6,526 bases of DNA from Anaerolineaceae bacterium (GTDB lineage: Bacteria; Chloroflexota; Anaerolineae; Anaerolineales; Anaerolineaceae). Below, one piece after another: positions 1-6,526 of the stretch. The stretch is taken from assembly GCA_003524305.1 (NCBI GenBank), contig DQHW01000029.1:86469-92994 (forward strand), written 5' to 3'. Numbering within the stretch: position 1 is the stretch's first letter; each line of letters starts with the position of its first letter. A program made the position numbers and the translations under genes. Below the pieces are notes generated by a model. It saw only the letters and a list, made by a program, of their open reading frames with translations, made no database searches and was not told the DNA's origin.

Positions 1-303
1 TCCGCCATGACTTCTGCTGCCCCGACAATTAATGCTTTAATTATCACCATCCTTGGCGGAATGGGAACCCTGGTGGGACCGATTTTAGGCGCGGGCATTT
101 GGCAGTTCATCAGCCAGTTCTTCTTTGACTGGTTTGGTCCCCGGTGGCCGCTCGTGTTCGGTATTCTTTTTGTTCTGATTGTCATGTTTTTGCCCTACGG
201 CATCGTTGGCACTTATCGGGCGAGAAAACTGGGTTGGTCAGAGGCATGGAAGCAAGGTTGGAAGAAGATAAGCGGACTGTTCACCACAAAAACCAACAAG
301 TAA
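1..303 (+). CDS. Branched-chain amino acid-type ABC transporter permease (LivM family), C-terminal part
   Basis: The reading frame is open from the first base and ends with TAA, so this is the last 100 residues of a gene that begins outside the window; the ATG at base 7 is internal. The visible part carries the LivM signature GGMGTLVGPILGA within a hydrophobic segment. A second strong membrane segment follows (WPLVFGILFVLIVMFLPYGI), then a basic cytoplasmic tail rich in Lys, Arg and Trp. Family members are inner-membrane permeases of the high-affinity Liv/Urt-type ABC importers, which take up branched-chain amino acids, urea, amides or aromatic acids. The substrate cannot be read from this fragment. 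In many clusters the ATPase genes livG and livF follow livM, but here a terminator comes directly after the stop codon, so any ATPase genes must lie upstream or elsewhere. Family assignment is firm; substrate is unknown. Confidence 0.88.
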   Translation, partial: SAMTSAAPTINALIITILGGMGTLVGPILGAGIWQFISQFFFDWFGPRWPLVFGILFVLIVMFLPYGIVGTYRARKLGWSEAWKQGWKKISGLFTTKTNK

Positions 304-325
304 CAAAGACACAAACCTATTAAAG

Positions 326-352
326 GCACAGAGTAAAATCTGTGCTTTTTTT
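326..352 (+). terminator. Rho-independent terminator of the permease gene
   Basis: A perfect 7-bp stem, GCACAGA (326-332) with TCTGTGC (339-345), encloses a 6-nt loop and is followed by seven T residues (346-352). The A residues just before the stem can pair with part of the T-run and extend it. It begins 23 nt after the permease stop codon. Read on the other strand the stem is followed by CCTTTAATAG, a poor T-tract, so it should stop the permease transcript well and the converging regulator transcript only weakly. Confidence 0.85.
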
Positions 353-3300
353 ATTTTGATAATTGTTGATACAATGCAGTTGTTTCGCTGGATGGCTCCA
401 CGTCAAGGTCTTCTCGTAGAACCAGACAACATCTCTGGTAAACTGCCAATACTGTGGCTCGATTTCCCCGGGCGGCATGACATTGCATTAAAATTCTAAA
501 TGCGGCTTCATTGCAATTATCCACCGCCAAAATATCATGACTCAGTTTGACAGCCTCATCCCATTTTGCAGCTTTAATATATATTTCGGCTAATTTCATC
601 GCAGTGGATAAATATAAGTCTCTGATACTTTCGCGTTTATCATTCGCCCAATGGTCTTCGGTGACTTCGCATAGATAATCACCTTCGTATATGGATAATG
701 CTTCCTTCAAGTCACTCTCATCATCAGAGCTGCAGAGATTGACAAAATCATCCACATCCAAATCGATGCGGGCGGCAGGGTTCAATCCATACATGTTTTC
801 GCGCCGTAAAATGAAGAAAGAGTTGATTCCAGTTTCGCGATTTGGTTCAAGAGCACGATTGAGTGCGTTGAGTGCTACTTTCAAGTTTTGAGTGGCATTA
901 TCACCCTCAAGGTGCGGCCACATGCGGTCACAAATTTGTTCGCGGGTGAACAATTTGCCGCGGCTGTTTACAAAGAACTGCATAAGCTGCCGGGCTTTTT
1001 CTCTCTGCCAATCGCGTGGACCGATCAGAGAGGATCCCCTCGAAACTTCAAATGGACCAAGCGTGCGAATATCCAGACCGTAACCCGGATGATAGTCAAT
1101 GCCTTCCAGGTTCTTTTCCATTAATACACTCGCAATCCACTCTTTTTCAATGCCCTGGTTATAGACCTCGACCATCAGGGGTAAGAATACCTGATCATCC
1201 TGGATTCCCAACTGGCTGGGTTGAATTAAGGTGAAACCAAGGTTCAACGACCTGATTTGCGGAATTAAATTTGAAAAATCGGTGATTGCTTTTTGCTTTT
1301 GGCCATTAAGCCAGTTATTTAAAACGCTTGCGTTTGACGAAACTGTTTCGCCAAAAGTATCTCCAACCATTTTGAAGACTTCAATTCCTTTTGCCAGCCA
1401 GGTATCCGCCAGGTCTTTTTCGCCAGCTAAAGAATAGGAGTACCCCATGGTTGTCGAGAGGAGGGCTACGAACCAATAATCACCAGAAGTTTCTGCAATT
1501 TCAATTGCCTGGCTGGCATATCGTTTCGCCTCGGTGATATTACCTTGATATCCATAAAAACGGCATAACCCCCAAAGTGGTTCAACCTGAACGCGCATGA
1601 CGTTGAAAGGTTTGACCAGGTCAATGGCTTTCTCATAGTACTCTCGCGCTTTTTTCAGTCGCTGGGCACGCCACGGAAGGTGAGAGTAAAGTTGGTAGGC
1701 ATGACCTAATCGCATCAAACCCACCGCTTCAACAAAGGGTGAATCCAATTGATGGCCAATTTCAATGCCTTTGTGGGCAAAGTGCTCCCCTTTTTGAATG
1801 TTGCCCATCATCAAGTAAATTAGTGACAAGAGAAGTGGCATCTCTCGGTGAAAACGCTGTGGTCTTTGTGTTGAGGTCTCTTCGTTTAGTGTGCCAGAAG
1901 ACTCTAATAATTCTGAACCCTCGTAAAGTTTTCCGGTGCGGAGAAGCGCCCTGGCTTCAAGATAAATATCATCAGGATCTGATTCCGAGCGCAGCATGTT
2001 GGCTTCTTTGTGCAGCGCTCGCGCTTCAGAGGGTTTTCCTGAATTTAATTTGTTCTCTGCGAGTTGGTCGAGTAGGGCAGCCACCTGAGACGGGTATTCT
2101 TGCGGTTCGAGTAGGCCAATGGCTTCTTCGAGCAAACTTGAACCCTTAAGCGGACGAATCGTATCAAGATAAACCTGTGCTTTGCTGCGTAGGGCATCGC
2201 TTCGTCCAAGAGAATCTTTGTTCTGCAAGAAGATTTTTTCGGCTTTGTTATAACAATTGATCGCATCTTCAAACTTGGATCTCAATCGCAGAACATCACC
2301 CATCAATAAATTGAGCGCCGGGTGTTGCTCCAGTTGGTGCTCATCCAATTGTTCGATCCATTTTGAAAGGGTTCGCAAACGTCCAATTTCAAGATGCTTT
2401 GGTCCGATCTGTTCGATCAGGTTTGCGGCTTGAGCCAGGTCGCCATACGAAAACCAATGAAAGACGGCTTCTTCAAAATCATTGATATTTGTGAAATACT
2501 CCGCGGCTTTTTTGTGCAGGTTTTCTGTCTTAAACGAAGATAGTTTGCCCTGGTTAAGCAAGAAGTCTTGAAATAAACGTTGGTAGCGGAAATTTGCATT
2601 GTCAGTCGTAGAGATAAAAAGACCTTTTTCAAAAAGCATTTGCAATATACTTTTGCTGTCTTGAATGGCAAGTAGATAGTTGCAACTGCCTGCATCCAAC
2701 TGCCGCAAGACAGCAGTGGATACAAGGAATTGTTGAATGGGTTCAGGCTGTCGCATCAGCACTTCTTGTGCCAGAAAATTGAAAATGTCTGATAACGCTG
2801 ATGGCAGTTCAGCCAAAATGTTATCCAGTATTTTTGAGCGGCTGGTTTGCAGACGCTGCCATACCATTTGAAGGGCAATGATCCAACCATCTGTATAAGA
2901 GAAGAGTGTTTGAGCCTGTTCATCTGTGATGGCAAACTGGTAATGATCGGTAAATAGACTGAGAATTTCTTTCTGTGTAAATGAAAGATCACTTTGATCC
3001 ACCACCAGAACATTGCCTTTGACACGCCAGCGGATGAATGCCGGTGTTTCAGGAATTTGCCGGCAGGCAATGGCGATATGTAAGTGCGGAGGCCGTTGTT
3101 CAACCAGTTGTTCGAGCCAGTTGTTGATATCTGTTACGTTGCTGACCAGGTGAAAGTCATCCAGGATGAGGATGGCATCTTCTTCCAGGTCGGTAGTAAG
3201 TTGATTGATCAGTGCATTGATAATGGCCGTGTTTGCCGTTCCGCCGCCTTTTTCAAGCCGTTCAAGCAGCGATACAGTATCTGGGTGAAATGCAGAGACC

Positions 3301-3548
3301 ATATGCGCCAGGAACAAGGTGGGATCTCGATCGGGTTCAGTGATGTTATACCAATATATTTTTTTATAGGATTTACTGAGTTCAATCAATGCCGTGGTTT
3401 TTCCAAAACCGGTTCCAGCATGCACCATGGTTATTGGGTAACGCACCGAAGAGATCAAACGTTCGTGCAATCGGCGGCGATGAAAAACCGCCTTCTGTGG
3501 TTGAGGCGGAATTAGTTTGCTTTTGATCACCATTTCAGAAAGTGGCAT
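351..3548 (-). CDS. Large MalT-like STAND ATPase transcriptional regulator with C-terminal SARP/BTAD DNA-binding module
   Basis: A full-length cytoplasmic regulator of 1065 residues. Residues 10-335 form a MalT-like STAND NTPase: the entry motif KSKLIPPQPQKAVFHRRRL, a Walker A AGTGFGKTT (44-52, Lys50), a Walker B AILILDDFHLV (125-135, Asp130/Asp131) and a sensor-like ACRQIPE around Arg163. Residues about 340-810 are helical, TPR-like repeats, the usual inducer- or partner-sensing arm. Residues about 824-925 are an OmpR/SARP-type winged helix (IRTLGPFEV, then a helix-turn-helix with LFTREQICDRMWP). Residues about 928-1065 are a bacterial transcriptional activator domain (IDLDVDDF, YEGDYL, LDVEPSSET). 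Classical MalT ends in a LuxR-type helix-turn-helix instead. ATP and ligand binding would be expected to drive oligomerisation and activation. The start is Met1 or Met6 (ATG at 3533); neither has a good Shine-Dalgarno, only a GGAT about 12 nt before Met1. The gene lies downstream of a hydroxylase operon on the same strand but behind its terminator. Its target genes are not known. Confidence 0.93.
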   Translation of the reverse strand: MPLSEMVIKSKLIPPQPQKAVFHRRRLHERLISSVRYPITMVHAGTGFGKTTALIELSKSYKKIYWYNITEPDRDPTLFLAHMVSAFHPDTVSLLERLEKGGGTANTAIINALINQLTTDLEEDAILILDDFHLVSNVTDINNWLEQLVEQRPPHLHIAIACRQIPETPAFIRWRVKGNVLVVDQSDLSFTQKEILSLFTDHYQFAITDEQAQTLFSYTDGWIIALQMVWQRLQTSRSKILDNILAELPSALSDIFNFLAQEVLMRQPEPIQQFLVSTAVLRQLDAGSCNYLLAIQDSKSILQMLFEKGLFISTTDNANFRYQRLFQDFLLNQGKLSSFKTENLHKKAAEYFTNINDFEEAVFHWFSYGDLAQAANLIEQIGPKHLEIGRLRTLSKWIEQLDEHQLEQHPALNLLMGDVLRLRSKFEDAINCYNKAEKIFLQNKDSLGRSDALRSKAQVYLDTIRPLKGSSLLEEAIGLLEPQEYPSQVAALLDQLAENKLNSGKPSEARALHKEANMLRSESDPDDIYLEARALLRTGKLYEGSELLESSGTLNEETSTQRPQRFHREMPLLLSLIYLMMGNIQKGEHFAHKGIEIGHQLDSPFVEAVGLMRLGHAYQLYSHLPWRAQRLKKAREYYEKAIDLVKPFNVMRVQVEPLWGLCRFYGYQGNITEAKRYASQAIEIAETSGDYWFVALLSTTMGYSYSLAGEKDLADTWLAKGIEVFKMVGDTFGETVSSNASVLNNWLNGQKQKAITDFSNLIPQIRSLNLGFTLIQPSQLGIQDDQVFLPLMVEVYNQGIEKEWIASVLMEKNLEGIDYHPGYGLDIRTLGPFEVSRGSSLIGPRDWQREKARQLMQFFVNSRGKLFTREQICDRMWPHLEGDNATQNLKVALNALNRALEPNRETGINSFFILRRENMYGLNPAARIDLDVDDFVNLCSSDDESDLKEALSIYEGDYLCEVTEDHWANDKRESIRDLYLSTAMKLAEIYIKAAKWDEAVKLSHDILAVDNCNEAAFRILMQCHAARGNRATVLAVYQRCCLVLREDLDVEPSSETTALYQQLSK

Positions 3549-3613
3549 GAAGTAATTTTATCCGATTAAAATGAAATCCAGCCATGTTTCTTCTCGTATT
3601 TCTAATGATGACT

Positions 3614-3651
3614 TTGCCGAGGTGAAAAATGTAGGCTCTCGGATTCGGCAA
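3614..3651. repeat. Overlapping inverted repeats upstream of the regulator
   Basis: A 7-bp perfect inverted repeat TTGCCGA (3614-3620) / TCGGCAA (3645-3651) shares its left arm with a second one, CCGAG (3617-3621) / CTCGG (3638-3642), so the two pairings exclude each other. A third pair, AAAATGTA (3626-3633) / TACATTTT (3664-3671), overlaps both. They lie 66-123 bp before the regulator start. They could be a protein-binding operator or a folded 5' leader. The sequence does not decide between these. Confidence 0.5.
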
Positions 3652-3655
3652 TATA
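3650..3655 (-). promoter_or_regulatory. Possible -10 box of the regulator gene
   Basis: Read on the minus strand this is TATATT, a fair match to a sigma-70 -10 element. It lies about 100 nt before the regulator start codon and beside the inverted repeats. The position 17 bp upstream holds only TTTTCT, inside the T-run of the preceding terminator, which is a weak -35. Transcription would start near 3643, inside the repeat cluster. This is suggestive only. Confidence 0.22.
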
Positions 3656-3674
3656 CAAAAGTGTACATTTTCAG

Positions 3675-3715
3675 AAAAAACTCAATCCACGATGGCTAAT
3701 GATGGAGTGGATTGA
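3675..3715 (-). terminator. Rho-independent terminator of the hydroxylase operon
   Basis: On the minus strand a 9-bp perfect stem TCAATCCAC (3715-3707) / GTGGATTGA (3690-3682) closes a 16-nt loop and is followed by GTTTTTTCTG. It lies 28 nt after the stop codon of the molybdopterin subunit. It separates the enzyme operon from the regulator gene, so the regulator should be transcribed mainly from its own promoter, with read-through possible. Confidence 0.82.
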
Positions 3716-3742
3716 TAAGGTAATAAATGATTTTTAAATAAA

Positions 3743-5998
3743 TTACGACCTGGCTTGATACAGCTTTTCCGGGGTGATCGGCAGGTCTTTGACACGAACG
3801 CCAACGGCATTATAGACGGCGTTTGCGATAGCCGGAGCCGTGGGAACGGTGCAGATCTCGGCCAAACCCTTGGCTCCATATGGGCCGTCAAACTCAGGGT
3901 ATTCAAGCATCTGAATCTCAAGGTTGGCTGGCACATCCAGGCTGGTGGGGAGCAGATATTCTGTAAAGCTGTTGATCCACTGGCCATTGGATTTGAGGTT
4001 CATTTCTTCGAAAAGCGCATAGCCAATACCCATGACCACACCCCCTTCAATCTGACCTTCAGCGCCGAGCCTGTTAATCACCTTGCCAGGATCGTGTATG
4101 GCGACCAAATCTGTCAATTCTACGATCCCAAGCTCGGCATCCACTTCGACACGAGCCACCTGGGCTGCGAACATAAATTTTACATGCGGCATTCCGATGG
4201 GCAGGTGTTGCGGGGTTGATTTATCAGGGTAGGGGAATGAAGCTAAGGCTCCCGCTTGAATGGAGTTTCCTTGTTCTGCAACCCGGCTGGCGAATTCACT
4301 TACCGAAAAGCTGTTGCCATCAGGTAAAGTAATTCGTCCACGTGCATAGGTGAGTTTATCTTTAGGTTGCTCAAGGAGGGCGGCTGCTTTTTCAAGCAGT
4401 TCCTGAATTAGAAGCCTGGCGCCTGCGATCATAGCGTTTCCGACAAGGTATGTCATGCGGGAGGCACACACTGCCCCGCCATCGGGGACGGTATGTGTGT
4501 TGAAGGGTGAAGAAATAACTTGTTCAAATGGCAAGCCAAGTGTTTCTGCCGTAATTTGTTCGGCCACGGTGACGAGCCCTTGCCCCAAATCTGGTGCACC
4601 CAGGTGAATCAGAACACGGCCATCGGGCAGCCACTCAAGTCTATGACTGGAATTGTCAGGAACCTTGTTTCCCAATCCCATGCTCTGCATTGCCAAGGCC
4701 AGACCTACCCCGCTTCGTTTTCCGGGGCTGGGTTTGATCTTGCGTAAACGTTCTGCTGTTGAAGCGGCTTGTTGTAAGATGGGTTCAAGACCGAGGGCAG
4801 TTTCATTAATTTGAACGCGGGTGGGTAGAATATCATCTGAGTGCAAGATGTTTTTACGCCGAATTTCGACGGCATCCATTTTTAACCGTGCGGCAAGCAT
4901 ATCCATGGCGCTTTCGATGGCAAAATGCGCCTGCGGACTGCCAAATCCGCGCATCGCACCGGAGTATGGAGAGTGGGTGTAAACCACTTTAGTCTCGATG
5001 TTTACATTAGGGATGTTGTATGGACCAGTTACCATCTCGGTGAGCAGGCTTCCCACGGCAGGGCCGTAAGAGGCATAAGCGCCCGTGTTTAACCAGACTT
5101 TTCCATCAAGGGCAACAATCGTGCCATCATGCTTGGCTCCTATTTTAAGATGTATTGTGGCAGGATGGCGTTTGGGATGGGCTGTGAAAGATTCGCGGCG
5201 GTCGTTGACCAGGCGTACGGTTCCTTTCGTTGACCATGCTGCGATAGCTGCAATTATTGCGAGGCTGGAATCTTCTTTACCGCCAAATGCACCACCGATG
5301 ACGGTGCTGAGAACCTGCACTTTTTCAACTTCCAGGTTGAGCGCGGCTGCGATTCGCGCCCGGTCAAAGAATGGTTCTTGCGAGCTGACCCAAACTCTAA
5401 TCGTTCCGTCCGGATGATAACTTGCCAGTGAGGTTTCCATTTCCATATATGCCGGGGCAACTCGCTGCGTGGTAAAGGTTTCTTCAAAAACAACGTCAGC
5501 ATTGCTATAACCCAAGTTAGTATCGCCGATTTCGATATTAAACTGAGAAAGAAGGTTTCCAGAAGGATGCACTAATGGTGAGGCATTGCCAAGTGCTTCA
5601 ATCGGGTCTAGCACAGCTTCAAGTTTCTTGTATTCCACTACTATTTTTGAGGCAGCTAATTGTGCGCTATCTTTATCCTTGGCGATTACAAGAACCACGG
5701 GTTCACCAATGTGCCTGACTTCATCAATGGCAAGCGCAGGTTGATCCGGGATAATGCCGAAAGTTTTTAATCCTGGTATGTCTTCTGCAGTAATGATCGA
5801 AATGACGCCAGGATGTTGCAATGCAAGCGTTTTATTAATAGAAAGAATATCTGCGTGGTGGTGGGGTGAACGCACCAAAACCGCATAAGCTGCTTGCTCT
5901 GGTTTTAGGTCAGCAGTGTATTGCGCTTTTCCGGTAGCTTTTGATGCAGCATCTTTGCGAATCTCCGGTTTACCAATCACCAAAGTATTAGTGGCCAT
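3743..5998 (-). CDS. Xanthine dehydrogenase-family molybdopterin-binding catalytic subunit
   Basis: A complete 751-residue Mo-hydroxylase large subunit, close to the length of stand-alone subunits such as E. coli XdhA. Residues about 18-125 are the a/b hammerhead domain (GKAQYTAD, RSPHHHAD, IGEPVVLVIA). Two molybdopterin-binding domains follow (about 130-375 and 395-745). Visible cofactor motifs are VSSQEP (Gln207), GGAFGGKE (235-242), MRGFG (349-353), DLGQG (470-474) and GAKGLAE (708-714), where Glu714 matches the catalytic base of the family. The AYRCSFR loop of aerobic CO dehydrogenase is absent. The enzyme class hydroxylates N-heterocycles or aldehydes using water-derived oxygen, in the cytoplasm. 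It needs Mo-cofactor maturation genes that are not in this window. The start is well supported: GGAG lies 7 nt before the ATG, inside the end of the [2Fe-2S] gene, with an 11-nt overlap. The position equivalent to the purine-binding arginine seems to be Leu318, so the substrate is left open; nicotinate-like heterocycles, other N-heterocycles or aldehydes are all possible. Confidence 0.95.
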   Translation of the reverse strand: MATNTLVIGKPEIRKDAASKATGKAQYTADLKPEQAAYAVLVRSPHHHADILSINKTLALQHPGVISIITAEDIPGLKTFGIIPDQPALAIDEVRHIGEPVVLVIAKDKDSAQLAASKIVVEYKKLEAVLDPIEALGNASPLVHPSGNLLSQFNIEIGDTNLGYSNADVVFEETFTTQRVAPAYMEMETSLASYHPDGTIRVWVSSQEPFFDRARIAAALNLEVEKVQVLSTVIGGAFGGKEDSSLAIIAAIAAWSTKGTVRLVNDRRESFTAHPKRHPATIHLKIGAKHDGTIVALDGKVWLNTGAYASYGPAVGSLLTEMVTGPYNIPNVNIETKVVYTHSPYSGAMRGFGSPQAHFAIESAMDMLAARLKMDAVEIRRKNILHSDDILPTRVQINETALGLEPILQQAASTAERLRKIKPSPGKRSGVGLALAMQSMGLGNKVPDNSSHRLEWLPDGRVLIHLGAPDLGQGLVTVAEQITAETLGLPFEQVISSPFNTHTVPDGGAVCASRMTYLVGNAMIAGARLLIQELLEKAAALLEQPKDKLTYARGRITLPDGNSFSVSEFASRVAEQGNSIQAGALASFPYPDKSTPQHLPIGMPHVKFMFAAQVARVEVDAELGIVELTDLVAIHDPGKVINRLGAEGQIEGGVVMGIGYALFEEMNLKSNGQWINSFTEYLLPTSLDVPANLEIQMLEYPEFDGPYGAKGLAEICTVPTAPAIANAVYNAVGVRVKDLPITPEKLYQARS

Positions 5999-6470
5999 GA
6001 TTTAACTCCGAGGCTGCATATTGAACCGCCTGTACGATTTTTGTGTAACCTGTGCAGCGGCACAGGTTGCCAGAGAGTGCTTCGCGTATCTGGTTTTCAT
6101 CAGGCTGGGGTATGTGATCAAGTAATGCTTTCGCAGCCATTACCATGCCTGGTGTGCAATATCCACATTGGATTGCACCGGCTTGAACAAAGGCATTTTG
6201 GATCGGATGCAGCGTGCCATCGTGTGACAATCCCTCGATGGTCAGCACATGCCGTCTTTCGACCTGACTGATCAGCACCAGGCAGGCATTTACCGCTTCT
6301 CCATCGAGCAAAACGGTACAGGCACCGCACTCCCCGTCACCACCGCAGGAATCTTTTGCGCCTGTGAGGGCGAAATCTTCACGCAAGACATCCAACAATG
6401 TTCTTTCGGCAAACGTCTCAAGGCTAACATTTTGCTGATTCAGGTTGAAATGAACAGTAAGTTTAGTCAT
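5988..6470 (-). CDS. Xanthine dehydrogenase-family [2Fe-2S] iron-sulfur subunit
   Basis: A 160-residue small subunit carrying two [2Fe-2S] clusters that move electrons from the Mo site to FAD. The N-terminal plant-ferredoxin-type domain (1-78) has Cys42, Cys48, Cys51 and Cys63. The C-terminal helical domain has CGYCTPG (Cys102, Cys105) and GNLCRCTGY (Cys137, Cys139). All eight ligands are present. The first pair is spaced C-x5-C rather than the usual C-x4-C because of one extra residue in SCGGDGEC. The length matches family members of about 155-165 residues. A TTG at 6473 directly precedes the ATG at 6470; the ATG was chosen because it is the usual codon and it forms a TGATG stop-start overlap with the upstream gene. 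A weak GGA lies about 6 nt before it. The 3' end overlaps the catalytic subunit by 11 nt, so both are expected to be translated in a coupled way. Confidence 0.95.
   Translation of the reverse strand: MTKLTVHFNLNQQNVSLETFAERTLLDVLREDFALTGAKDSCGGDGECGACTVLLDGEAVNACLVLISQVERRHVLTIEGLSHDGTLHPIQNAFVQAGAIQCGYCTPGMVMAAKALLDHIPQPDENQIREALSGNLCRCTGYTKIVQAVQYAASELNHGH
6006..6009 (-). promoter_or_regulatory. Shine-Dalgarno of the molybdopterin subunit
   Basis: GGAG on the minus strand lies 7 nt before the ATG at 5998 and inside the coding region of the [2Fe-2S] gene. It is the clearest ribosome-binding site in the window. It fixes the start of the catalytic subunit and supports translation from within the overlapping upstream gene. 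Confidence 0.7.
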
Positions 6471-6526
6471 CAATTATCCATTTCTGCCTGGCGCCAGGAC
6501 GTCTTCAAAGCTCGCTGTAAAAGTAT
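6470..6526 (-). CDS. C-terminal fragment of an upstream gene, probably the FAD-binding subunit of the same hydroxylase
   Basis: On the minus strand a frame open from the window edge encodes ILLQRALKTSWRQAEMDN and stops at TGA (6472-6470). That TGA shares one base with the ATG of the [2Fe-2S] gene (TGATG). Only 18 residues are visible. A short amphipathic stretch of the form LLxRAL near the C-terminus is typical of CoxM/XdhB FAD subunits. The enzyme needs such a subunit and none is seen elsewhere in the window, so the FAD subunit is the likeliest identity. The fragment is too short to prove it by sequence. The one-base overlap supports membership in the same operon. Confidence 0.6.
   Translation of the reverse strand: MLLQRALKTSWRQAEMDN

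Larger units (their letters stand above)
3549..3742. other. Intergenic region between hydroxylase operon and regulator gene
   Basis: This 194-bp gap has no credible coding frame. Its right side holds the terminator of the hydroxylase operon. Its centre holds a cluster of overlapping inverted repeats and a TGTACA palindrome (3662-3667). It must also contain the regulator's promoter if the terminator is efficient. A candidate -10 box TATATT can be read on the minus strand at 3650-3655, but its -35 partner (about 3673-3678, TTTTCT) is poor, so it is listed separately with low confidence. Confidence 0.7.

Noticed and set aside
1739..2149. Open frame of 136 codons on the plus strand
   Set aside because: It is antisense to the helical-repeat region of the regulator, with no recognisable motif despite a cysteine-rich start.
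3084..3515. Open frame of 143 codons on the plus strand
   Set aside because: It is antisense to the ATPase domain of the regulator, including the Walker motifs. Composition and lack of any family resemblance mark it as a shadow frame.
3555..3560. TAAAAT on the minus strand just before the regulator start as a -10 box
   Set aside because: No reasonable -35 hexamer lies 16-18 bp upstream, and transcription would begin at or inside the start codon.
3691..3706. Short direct repeat GATGG within the terminator loop
   Set aside because: Five bases repeated once is within chance and does not affect the stem.
3755..4219. Open frame of 154 codons on the plus strand
   Set aside because: It lies wholly antisense to the well-supported C-terminal part of the Mo subunit. 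Its translation has no recognisable domain and no ribosome-binding site was seen.
6471..6473. TTG as start codon of the [2Fe-2S] gene
   Set aside because: The next codon is ATG and gives a standard stop-start overlap with the upstream gene. The TTG start would add only one residue.

Overview
The window looks like ordinary bacterial chromosome of moderate GC. It holds the end of one forward gene and a compact block of reverse-strand genes. The best guess for the host is a Chloroflexota bacterium of the Anaerolineae type. That rests on a very large MalT-like STAND regulator ending in a SARP/BTAD module, an architecture common in that group, next to an anaerobe-style three-subunit molybdenum hydroxylase. 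This is inference from gene content; no rRNA or other marker is present.

Layout from left to right. Bases 1-303 (+) encode the last 100 residues of a LivM-type ABC transporter permease, followed at once by a strong intrinsic terminator (326-352). A 1065-residue transcriptional regulator (351-3548, -) converges on it, and its stop codon lies inside the terminator's T-run. A 194-bp gap (3549-3742) holds a rho-independent terminator for the genes to its right and a cluster of inverted repeats in front of the regulator. Next come three tightly packed reverse-strand genes, transcribed from right to left: the tail of an upstream gene that is probably the FAD subunit (6470-6526), the [2Fe-2S] subunit (5988-6470), and the molybdopterin-binding catalytic subunit (3743-5998) of a xanthine dehydrogenase-family hydroxylase. 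The junctions are a 1-nt TGATG overlap and an 11-nt overlap, so the three are almost certainly one translationally coupled operon.

How they fit together: the hydroxylase would be a cytoplasmic Mo/Fe-S/FAD enzyme. The catalytic subunit hydroxylates an N-heterocycle or aldehyde-type carbon with water. Electrons then pass through two [2Fe-2S] clusters to FAD. The catalytic glutamate and cofactor-contact motifs are intact, but the arginine used by purine-oxidising enzymes appears to be missing, so the substrate should not be assumed to be xanthine. The regulator has its own transcription unit after the operon terminator. A role in controlling the hydroxylase or the transporter is possible, but position is the only support.

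I found no mobile element, CRISPR array, RNA gene or clearly undescribed system. The points most worth a second look are the one-residue insertion in the first [2Fe-2S] motif, the altered substrate-pocket position, and the overlapping inverted repeats upstream of the regulator.
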